Assembly (NCBI RefSeq): GCF_000372725.1
Contig: NW_005199194.1
Location: 171,912-235,911, forward strand
DNA length: 64,000 nucleotides
From: Emiliania huxleyi CCMP1516
Taxonomy: Eukaryota > Haptophyta > Isochrysidales > Noelaerhabdaceae
Reading direction: 5' to 3'
Made by a program: the position numbers and the translations under genes. The notes below the pieces were generated by a model, which ran no database searches, was not told the origin of the DNA, and was given only the letters and a program-made list of their open reading frames with translations. Shown one piece after another: positions 41,072-49,451 of this stretch (its first letter is position 1; each line of letters opens with the position of its first letter).

Positions 41072-41660
41072 CGCGTGAGGCAAAAGCATGTGCATGCAGA
41101 CCGCGGCCGATGCCACTCGCGCTGTCCAACATCGGGCGAGGATGTCGCCGGAGGAAGCGGAGGTGTCTGGGGACGCGAGAGGGAGCAGATGGCGACGGGC
41201 ACGTGGGCACTCGGCCGCGCGGCGCGGTCGTCGAGGCACTCCAGGGGTGGCGAGCGCGCATGGCTGAACAACGGCACTCGCGGGCCCTCGTCTCGCAGCT
41301 TTCACCCGCCCTCGCGGTCGCCTCTCGCAGCGCCGCCACTGAGCAGAGTACTGTGCTCTGTGGCAGTTTAGCGAATTTAGGTATTAGCCTGACCCTGGCG
41401 GGCCCGCCCACCTGTGCTCAGCCTGTGGCCTGTGGCCGCCTGTGCGCCTGCCGCGTTGACATGTTACGTTAAAACTTTATATGGTGTGATCTATGAAACG
41501 CTCGAGGCACCGCCTAATCTCTATAACACTCGCCAGCGCTCTCGTGCTGTGAAGTGCGCGGCGGGGCTCGTCTGGCCCCGGTCCGCTGCTGCGCGTGCTC
41601 CACGCACTGCGTCGACGCACCACGGCGCACGGGCCAGCGCGCGCCGCCGAGCCCCCTGGT
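41072..41660. other. Convergent intergenic region, nothing recognised
   Basis: Lies between the stops of the Pro/Ala-rich gene (+) and the YebC-type gene (-). Open frames on both strands are Arg/Ala-rich and lack any protein-like signature. Confidence 0.45.
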
Positions 41661-42590
41661 CTATGTGAGCGCCATGTTGTGCTCCACCGAATCGACATCG
41701 TCGAGCTCCTCGAGCTTGTCGATCACGCCAAAGTTGGCCTCCTCGTCCTCGGCGCTCACCTCCTGCGGCGCGAGCGGCACGTTGACGAGCTTGCCCGAGC
41801 AGTCGTACCCCGCGCCCTGCAGCGCACCCTGCACCGCGCCGAGCTCGGCTGCCTCGGTGAGCACGACCGCGCGCGCGGCCTCGCCGTCCGCCTCGGCGTC
41901 GGGCGGCTCGAGCAGCACGTCTCCGTCGCAGCCCGCCTCGATGGCAATGTCGAGCAGCGAGTCCTATTCCATCGACCGCGCAGTGGTGAACCGCTGGCAA
42001 GGGTTTGGCCCTCGGTGGGAGGTCGGTGGCGAGACCTCGTCGAGCGGCTTGGCGACGACGAGCCGCCCCTTCGGAGAGAAGTTGAAGAGCACCGACCCTT
42101 GCGACGCCACCTTGCACCCGTTCTTGTTGATCACCATGTTGACCTCCGACACTGCTCTGTTCTTGTTGTCTGACAGGCAGTTGATCACGAGCCCGACGCC
42201 GCCGTGCCCGTACGCCTCGTAGGTCAGCTCGTCGTAGTTGGCCGTGTCGGTGTCCATCGCCCGCTTGATGTTCTTCGTGACCACGTCCTTGGGCACGTTG
42301 AGCGCGTTCGCCTCTGCCATGACAGCGGCTAGTTGGCGGTTGATGCTCGGGTCGTCGCCGCCCGCCTTGACGGCGACCACCACCTTCTTGCCGATGTAGG
42401 ACGCCTTCTTGGCGTAGGCCAGCGCCGTCTTGGCCATCTTGAGCTTGTTGTTCTCAAACTTGCGGCCCATCATCCCCACCGGGCCGCTCCTGCTGACGCT
42501 GGCGGGAGCCAGCATTCGCGGCGGCGGAGCGTAGCTCGCCGGCGAGAGCGAGAGGGCGCTGGCGAGCAGGACAAGGGTGTGAAGCGGCAT
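41661..42590 (-). CDS. YebC/PmpR/TACO1 family protein, probable organelle form
   Basis: Two exons on the minus strand, 42590-42036 and 41963-41661, 285 residues, intron GT-AG in phase 0. Conserved core: GRKFENNKLKMAKTALAYAK, VAVKAGGDDPSINRQLAAVM, ANALNVPKDVVTKNIKRAMD, TYEAYGHGGVGLVINCLSDN, KNRAVSEVNMVINKNGCKVA and FNFSPKGRLVV; the C-terminal part ends FGVIDKLEELDDVDSVEHNM. The N-terminal 35 residues (MPLHTLVLLASALSLSPASY) are a signal-peptide-like leader followed by a Pro/Ser/Arg stretch, consistent with plastid import through a secondary membrane, or mitochondrial targeting. Bacterial members act in transcription or translation; TACO1 promotes mitochondrial translation of polyproline-containing subunits, and a similar role in plastid translation is inferred. 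Confidence 0.92.
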
Positions 42591-42959
42591 GCGGTCTGCG
42601 GAACGAACCCGAAGTTAGTAACGACAAATAGCGCTCTGGAAGAAGCGTGGCGGCGCCAGCGAGCCAGCCCGAGCTTCAGCAAATAAGAATTCAACAAAAA
42701 GAACTCTCTCTCACCGACACAGGTTCGACACAGGTACCAAAAGCAAATAAGAAATCGGGCTCAATGAGGTTAATGACTGCACTCCAAGTGCTCCAAGAAT
42801 GTGTGCTAGCATGCGGCGTGCCGTCCTCCGGTTCACGCCTTTCTTTTTCTTTCTTTCATGTAGTGCAGAGAGCACTCCAAGTGCTCCAAGACCAAGTGCT
42901 GTCGGGAGAGAGCCGGCGAGCGGGAGGAGCACCAAAAAGGAAATTCGCCCTGACTCTAC
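42591..42959. other. Intergenic region with family B fragments
   Basis: Contains GAGGTTAATGACTGCACTCC (42766 onward) shared with 32448-32476, and a second CACTCCAAGTGCTCCAAG at 42873-42891. A piece at 42812-42855 (GGCGTGCCGTCCTCC then TTTCTTTTTCTTTC) recalls the tail of dispersed repeat family A. Confidence 0.6.
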
Positions 42960-43703
42960 TCACTGCCGCCCTGTCCTCTCCTGCTCCGCCGCAATCAGCC
43001 GATCCACGGCGTCGGCGGACAGCGGCTGCCGCTGCGCCGGCAGCAGGGCGACCACCCGGTCGAGGCTCGCCGCCGATCGCCGGGTCGCCTCGCACATACC
43101 TCGTAGGTACTCGCCCACGCGCGGCGAGTCGGCGCTGTCGCGGTTGCGCTGGGCAAGCTCTGCCAGCGCGTTCGCCTCCCGCGCTGCGGCCTGGTACTCG
43201 CGCGCCGCCGCCATGACGGCGGTAGGGTCGGCCGCCGCCGTGGACAGCCTCTCAAAGTAGCCGAGAGCGAGAGCCCCGAGACTAAGAGGCGGCGGCTCGA
43301 CCTTCTGGGTGCCCATCCTGGTGATCTGAGTGGCCAATGCTGGCGTGCGCGCGGCCTGGCCCCGCTTGGAGCTCGAACTTGCGCCTGGGCGAGCGAGGAT
43401 GCGCGCCCGAAAAGCAGCCTCGTCCTCGAGCAGGGCGGCGATGTCTCTCCGCTCGGAGAGCAATGGGTACATCGGGAGGACGCCCTTGGCAAGAAGGGCC
43501 TCATCGCGCGCCAGCGCTGCAGCCACACGAGCCGCGGGCATGCCGGGCTCCGCTCGCTCCATCTCCATCTCGTAGGCGCTGAAGGCACCCGCGCCCGTGG
43601 CCGCGGCGTGTAGAACCGGCGAGTTGCGCACGGAACTCGCGAGCAGAAAGGCTTGGAGGAGCCGGCGCCTTGCCGCGAACGTGTTGATTTGTGGCGGCAG
43701 CAT
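42960..43703 (-). CDS. Helical protein of 247 residues, possible plastid protein
   Basis: Minus-strand frame from ATG 43703 (MLPPQINTFAARRRLLQAFL) to a stop at 42960-42962. The N-terminus is basic and hydrophobic and suits a leader. The rest is helical with charged faces: YEMEMERAEPGMPAARVAAA, LLSERRDIAALLEDEAAFRA, and a C-terminal bundle YFERLSTAAADPTAVMAAAR, YLRGMCEATRRSAASLDRVV. This four-helix-like layout with a leader is reminiscent of PsbQ-like lumen proteins, but no diagnostic motif is seen. The open frame extends upstream to 44027 through a dispersed repeat; that part is not considered coding. Confidence 0.5.
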   Translation of the reverse strand: MLPPQINTFAARRRLLQAFLLASSVRNSPVLHAAATGAGAFSAYEMEMERAEPGMPAARVAAALARDEALLAKGVLPMYPLLSERRDIAALLEDEAAFRARILARPGASSSSKRGQAARTPALATQITRMGTQKVEPPPLSLGALALGYFERLSTAAADPTAVMAAAREYQAAAREANALAELAQRNRDSADSPRVGEYLRGMCEATRRSAASLDRVVALLPAQRQPLSADAVDRLIAAEQERTGRQ

Positions 43704-43943
43704 GTCAACTCGCACCTCTGCGGGCCCGCTTCCCACCGAAAAACTCCCTCGCACCAACACGGGGCACTGGACTGGGCCCCCGCGCGCAGGCACTACCTGG
43801 TAACTGGCTACACGGGACCGGGGGGGACCTAAGCGCCGAAAGAATCTTAAAATACAAGCCTCTCTCACAGCACACACTGGCACGACAAGGGCGCCGAAAG
43901 AATTCTTACAATATGTACAAGCCTCTCTAACAGGACCGAGGAG

Positions 43944-44140
43944 TGAGACGACCGCGAGGTGGCATGAAGGTTGCAGCGAGAATCGGCGAGAGACTGCGAA
44001 GGGAGATAGGAAGAGGCGGACGCCCAAGGGTGGGTGACGGCTAGCGCATCACACCCCTCTCCTTAAAATCCCTGTGTGGTGGCGGCGTGCCGTCCTCCAT
44101 CCCTCCCTTGGGTATCCGTTTTCTTTCTTTCTTTTTAGGA
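43944..44140 (+). repeat. Dispersed repeat family A, copy 2
   Basis: Same order as 18945-19125: GACGACCGCGAGGTGGCATG, AGCGAGAATCGGCGAG, GGGAGATAGGAAGAGGCG, CTCCTTAAAATCCCTGTG, GGCGGCGTGCCGTCCTC, then TTTCTTTCTTTC. This copy has the head that the 19 kb copy lost. Confidence 0.82.
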
Positions 44141-44186
44141 CCGAGGAGCAGGAGAACTAGGAGAGCGCACCAGTAGGCCCGCGCCT

Positions 44187-44219
44187 GAGGGAGGGTGTAG
44201 AGGATGTAGAGTGTCGGCA
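44187..44219 (+). repeat. End fragment of the foldback family
   Basis: AGGGAGGGTGTAGAGGATGTAGAGTGT is the same as the terminal part of the foldback element at 59763-60386, here without the inner repeats or a second arm. Confidence 0.78.
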
Positions 44220-44744
44220 ATGAAGCTGCTATGCAGCACCACGCTGTCGTGCGAGATTGCCGAGGATGCCAGGCGGGCGGCGTGCGCGACCCCATGAGCC
44301 CCGAGCGCGGGGGGCACGGGTGCCGGCAGGAAGGTCAGCGCGAGCGTGCAGAGGGCGGACATAGTACAGATTCCCAGCGGCGCCCCAACAAGGTTTGCGT
44401 GCGTTCCTTGGCTGTTTTTCGCGCTCGGTCGTTAATGAGCACGTGTGTTCACAGAGAGGTTGAACAGAAACCAGCTCTACTAGCAAGTGAGTTCACTGTT
44501 CACATAAACGCAAAAACAAAACACAAAAACAAAACAACGTGTTTAGAGTTGTTTGGTTGAGGTATTGCTAAAAATCTCTCTCTCTCTCAGAAACGCACAA
44601 CCCTCACTGTGCACGCAAAAACCAAAATCACCCGCTGAGACGCAGGAGGCACCGGGGGCTACCGATATACTTGCAGGTTGCAGCCGCGTGACGGGTTTCT
44701 CCAAACGACTGGCTGGCCACGCTCGCCTTTTCGTTGAGTCCGGG

Positions 44745-47700
44745 ATGAAGGGCCAGGCGCCGTCGCTACTGCTACTGCTGCTCGCCTGGCGCCCCGCGCG
44801 CGGCGCGGAGCAGCAGTGCCAGCTCTCGGACCAGCGTTACGCGGGCGTGACGGTCACCGTGGTCGCGCTGCAGGAGAAAGGCGGCGTCAATCTCGAAAAC
44901 CTGTACGTTCGGGCGAGGGAGTTTGAGAACTTCACGGGCGCCGTGGTCGACTTCGTGCAGCGGGACGTCCGTCCATCTGGCGATAACCCCTCGCTGGCGG
45001 CCGAGGTGTTCGCCGACGCCGGGAAGGTGGAAACCGGGTGCAACGGCGCCGGCGTGTACCAAGGCTACGTGATCAAGGGCAACCAGGTGCCTGACCTGGT
45101 CCAGTGTGGCGGGATCGCCAACCTCTCCACGCAAGTGGAGCAGAGTCAAACGTGGTCGGACCTGGACTGGGCGGACGTGGCGACCGCCATCCGCCAGGGT
45201 ACCTCCACGTACGACTCAAAGGTCTACTCGCTGCCGATTGACGCCGACTACATGGCGACAGTGGTCCGCGAGGACCTGGCCGGGAACACGACCCTGGACA
45301 CGTGGGAGCAGTGGGTGGCCTTCGCCGAGTCGCAGAACGGGACCGACATGAACGGAGACGGCAAGCCGGATCACGGCGCCTGCATCGCGCTCGGGCCGGC
45401 GGGCCACTTCTCGGTCTTTGGCGTGTTGATGGCCATCGCGGCGCCGCACCTGCAGCTGGGAGGCACGCCGCAGGGCGCCTTCTTCAACACCGACACCTTG
45501 GAGCCCAAGCTGACGGCGGCGGCGATGAGCCAAATCTACCCCGACGCGCCGTCGTCCTTCTCCTTTGAAACGGCGCTCGCACTGTACAAGCGGCTGGTTG
45601 ACGTGGCTGTGCCCGGCGTCTCCGCCAAGGATGCCTGGGATTACTTCAAAAATGGCAGCTGCTCGACATGGATCAGCCTGCCCGGCTTCGTCTACAAGAC
45701 GCAGGACACGAAGTTTGGCACAACCAACATGCTCACGAGAAACGTCCCCAACGCGACCATGGCGCGCGTGGAGGCGCCCGGCGTCCCCTGCCCCTCTCGC
45801 TCCACCTGCCCGTACGCCTCCGACACGAGCAGCGGGCTGGTCAGCCGCGCGCCCTTCTTGGCAACGTCGGGCTTCGGCTTTGCGATCAGCTCGAAGGCGT
45901 CCGCGATCCAGCAGCAGCTCCTCTTTGAGCTCTTCACGTACGTGTCGGCGCCCGAGCAGTCCAACCCGGACGTGCAGGAGTGGACTGTGTCCGACCCGTT
46001 CCGTCTCTCGCAGCTCGACAACGAAACGATCGCTGACCTCGTGGAGCGGGGCTGGGACGAGCCCGTCGCGAGGCAGTACCTCGAGGTCGTGGACGCGACC
46101 CTCAACCACCCGAACGCCGCCCTCGACCTGCGCGTGCCCGGGCTGGGCCTGTACATGTCCTCCCTCCTCGACGCGACCGACAGCTACGTCCACGGCACAG
46201 CCAGGCGGCGGAGGGCCGAGAGCGCGGACGCGGCGTGCGAGGCGGCCTCCGACGCGTGGCAGGCCATCCCGCTCCAGCTGTACGGACAGGAGCCCGCCGC
46301 CACGAACACGCAGCTCGACATCTACCGCGCGCAGCTCGGCCTGCCGCAGATCGTGCGCGACACGGGCGGAGGCGGCAACGAGGAGATCGCCCTCATCGTG
46401 ACCGCCGCCGTCGGCGGGATGGCGGCAGCCGTCATCCTCGGCGCCTTCGCCTTTTGGATCGTGGCCACGCTGCGCAGGAAGAGGGCTCTCGAGCGGCAGG
46501 CGAGATATAGTCGAGATATAGTCGAGATACAGTCGAGATACCGTGCGGGCTCTCGAGCGGCAGGCGCGCGGAGAGAGAGAGGGAAACAAGGAAAGAAGAG
46601 AGGGGGGGGGGGGGGGGGAGCGGCGGGAGGCGGCTCGCACCCTAGCCTCCTCGCACCCTAGCCCCCTCGCACCCTAGCCTCCTCGCACCCTAGCCTCCTC
46701 GCAGCTGGCCTCTCCTCCCAGCCCCGGCCCCGCACCCGTGCAGGCGGAGGCGACGATCAAGAAGCAGATCGTCTCGGCGGTAGACGCGCTCAAGGAGATC
46801 CAGGCGCCGCTGGCGCTCATCCGCGCGAGCGATTTCCTCGAGATTGGGTCGCTGCAGTCGCACGAGGCGAGAGGCGCGGCGAGCGCGCCTCGGCGCAGCG
46901 GGGGGGCGGTCTGAGCTCGGTCTGTCTGGCGCGACTCTAGGCGCTGCGCGACAAGGGCGTGCTTCACTTTGTGGACACGACGTCCCAGTTCATCGAGACC
47001 GTCTTCACCCGCTACGTGACCGTCTTCTTCTCGCACCAGTGGCTGGCGTTTGGCGACCCGGACCCGCGCGGCGAGCAGTACGCGGTGATGGTCAAGGCGG
47101 CGCGCTCCATCGCCGCGCTCGAGAAGGTGCCGCTCGAGGACATCTTCCTGTGGGTCGACGTCATCTCCATCTCGCAGTCGTGCCGCTCCGTGCAGACGCT
47201 CGCGATCAACTCGCTCCCGTGCTTCGCCTCGCTGCTCAAGTACTTTGTGACCGTCTGCCCGACGGTGAAGCACGCCGACACGGGGGCCGTCTGCAACAAG
47301 GCGTCCTACCACGAGCGCTGCTGGTGCCGCGCGGAGCTCATGTCCTTCTGGGCGCGCAACGGCACCGAGCGCATGTTTTATGCGACGGGCGGCAGCGGCG
47401 CGGCCCGGCGGTCGGAGGTCGGCGGAGAGGAGCCGGAGGGGATGGCGCTGGAGCCGATGGCGCCGGAGGGCGTGACCGAGTCGTTCGTGGACGCCATCAA
47501 GGTGTTTCACGGCTCGCTGAGCTGCTGCCGGCTGGGCCATGCGGGAGGGACGGTGGGGCGGGGCCGATGGGGTCGCCGGCAGCCGTCGCACACGTCTGTG
47601 ATCCGCCCCGGAGCCTCGGCCGTTAGGCGTGCTGCGACAAGGAGGAGCTCATGCTGCCGATGCTCGGGCTGTACGCGGAGATCTACGCCAAGCGCGACGG

Positions 47701-48379
47701 CGCCTGCAAGCGCATCAACGACGCGATCGAGGGGCATCTGGACGAGATCTTCCCGCGCACCTTTGAGTACTGCGCAAACGGCACCACAGTGCAGAAGCTC
47801 CTCTTTGGGGACCTCGTCACCGTGCTGCGGCACGACATCGACCAGGCGGTGGCGGGCGGCCGCACGGGTCGGCCTCTGCAGATTGGCAAGCTGCAGCAGG
47901 GGACGAGCAAGGCGGCCGACGCGCCGATCCCGCACGGCACCAAGCACGGCAGCAAGCACGCGAGCGCGGGGCCGCGGCACGGCGTCGGTGGCGTCAAGCA
48001 CGGCCTCGCCACCAACAAGGTCCGCCCGCCGCCCCCCCGCACCGCTCTCCTCTGCCGCAGCGCACGCGCTCCACGCCCCGCCCCCGCGCTCCACACCCCG
48101 CCCCCGCCCCGCCGCGCGCAGTCGTGGCTGCTGCGTCGCTCGAGCATGAGCAGCCGATGGTCGGTGGGCGCCTCGCCAGACGTCCGGCCGGTGGGCTCCA
48201 TCCTCGACGAGGGCAGGCTCGCGCAGCTGCGGCGCGCCGCCGGCTCGGGTCGCCTCGACGGCGCCGACGCGACCAGCCAGTCCTCGGATCGCTCGACCGA
48301 CGGCGAGGCGGAGGCGGAGCCCAAGGACGAGGCGGCCAAGCTGCCCAAGCCGCCCCCGCTGGAGCAGGAGGTGGTCTAG
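44745..48379 (+). CDS. Receptor-like fusion: solute-binding ectodomain, membrane span, SHQW/TIR-like domain
   Basis: Exons 44745-46499, 46744-46866, 46941-47552, 47627-48019 and 48122-48379, all phase 0; 1046 residues; donors GC, GC, GT, GT. Residues 1-20 are a signal peptide (MKGQAPSLLLLLLAWRPARG). Residues about 25-535 look like a periplasmic solute-binding protein (bacterial type 1/8): YDSKVYSLPIDADYMATVVR, WEQWVAFAESQNGTDMNGDG with a calcium-loop-like DMNGDGKPD, AAPHLQLGGTPQGAFFNTD, FATSGFGFAISSKA-like hinge. Residues 548-576 are one membrane span, then RRKR. The cytoplasmic side has SHQW at 657-660, LWVDVISISQS (697-707) and RCWCRAE (752-758), the pattern of TIR-like SHQW domains frequent in algae, then a His/Gly/Lys linker and a Ser/acidic tail. 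Sensing an external solute and signalling through the inner domain is inferred. Confidence 0.82.
46483..46566 (+). repeat. Duplicated donor junction in receptor intron 1
   Basis: GGGCTCTCGAGCGGCAGGCG at 46483-46502 spans the exon 1 end and its GC donor, and recurs exactly at 46547-46566 inside the intron. Between them are four copies of an ATATAGTCGAG-like 12-base unit. Confidence 0.92.
46634..46704 (+). repeat. 16-base minisatellite before the acceptor of receptor intron 1
   Basis: Four copies of CTCGCACCCTAGCCTC. Each contains a pyrimidine-rich run ending in CCCTAG, so each looks like a weak 3' splice site; the working acceptor is the CAG at 46741-46743. Confidence 0.85.
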
Positions 48380-49451
48380 AGCCGAGGCGCGCCGCCACTT
48401 GCGAGCCTTGGCCCGTGGTGCCGCCACGCCCTCCTGCTCCCCGCATGCGTCCTGCGACGGCCCCTTTTCCGGTTTTCGGCTGCGGAGGGGCTGCCCCTCC
48501 CCTCTGCCGTCCGCCTTTCGATTTTCTTCCGCATGCCCCGGACCCGCTCCCCGACCGCGCCGCGGTCTCCTCGCTCACTCACACACATCATTCGTCGCTC
48601 ACAGCAGCTTCACCGTAGACAGTAGATGTCGTATTCAGATGTCGTATTCAGTTAGTGACAGTGCCGCCCAGTTGCAGTTCTTCTTGTCAGAAGGGGGGGG
48701 CGGGGGTTGAACCGCGACACACACTGTGACACACTCTCACTATGTGGTGTGTAGTATATGGTAGTTGGTACCCCTTCCCCCGTGTTGTTGTGTCAGATGA
48801 TTTATGTCCTCCCCCTCCTTTTCCGTTTTATTTTGTTCGCGCTCTCGCCCCCCGCGAGCTCAGTTTTTTTTATTACTGCGCCTCGCGTGTGTGTCCCTGT
48901 GTGTGAGAGCTCGCGAGACCGAGCCGAGACCGCCCGCCGCGCTGGTCGAGAGTCCGCTCTCGGGCGCGCGCGCAAACACCTCGATCTCGATGTGTATGTC
49001 GCGATCGTCTCTCGTGGGGGGTCCTGGTCGTGCCGCAGGGCCCCGCCTTATCGGCTTGATGTGTTGGTTGCCCTATATCACCTCGTATTTTGTGTGTCGT
49101 GTCGTTGTCGGTGTGCGGGCCACTGTGCGTGAGTGTGAACTGTGATGTGTGTGTGTGTCCCTGGTGGAGAGTGGCTGGAGGCTGGAGCTGGGCCCCACCC
49201 ACATACCCCCACGCCCCAGGCCCAGCTCTGATCCTGGTCTCCACCGCGGCACCGCCCCCCGCGAGTAAGAACAGTATAAGAATCAAGAGTCAAGAGACAC
49301 CCTCTGACAAGCTCCGCTGGCACACAACTCCTCTGACTGACAGGACACCAACTGACCGGAGCGCCCGCTCGCGCCTCTGTCAGCCAAGGGGGGCCCGCTG
49401 AGCGCGCGGTACTCTCCCGCCGCGGCGAGCTCCCGCGAGGCGCTGCGCCCC
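48380..49451. other. Convergent intergenic region
   Basis: Between the stops of the receptor-like gene (+) and the SWR1-type gene (-). It has a duplicated GATGTCGTATTCAG (48626-48652), a pyrimidine-rich stretch (48800-48860) and TG-rich sequence (49085-49160). No gene seen. Confidence 0.5.

Larger units (their letters stand above)
43704..44744. other. Divergent intergenic region crowded with repeats
   Basis: Holds dispersed repeat family A (43944-44140), the piece shared with 11538-11588 (44146-44190), an end fragment of the foldback family (44187-44219), and the GTTTGGTTGAGGTATTGC variant of the insertion host (44549-44580). The last 150 bases should contain the promoter of the receptor-like gene. 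Confidence 0.65.

Noticed and set aside
43704..44027. N-terminal extension of the 42960-43703 minus-strand gene
   Set aside because: It reads through dispersed repeat family A; the same wording (FLSPFAVxRRFSL) appears at the 19 kb copy of the repeat, so it is repeat-derived.
44553..44744. Earlier start for the receptor gene at the upstream in-frame position 44553
   Set aside because: The extra 64 residues run through a dispersed repeat and would bury the clear signal peptide that begins at ATG 44745.
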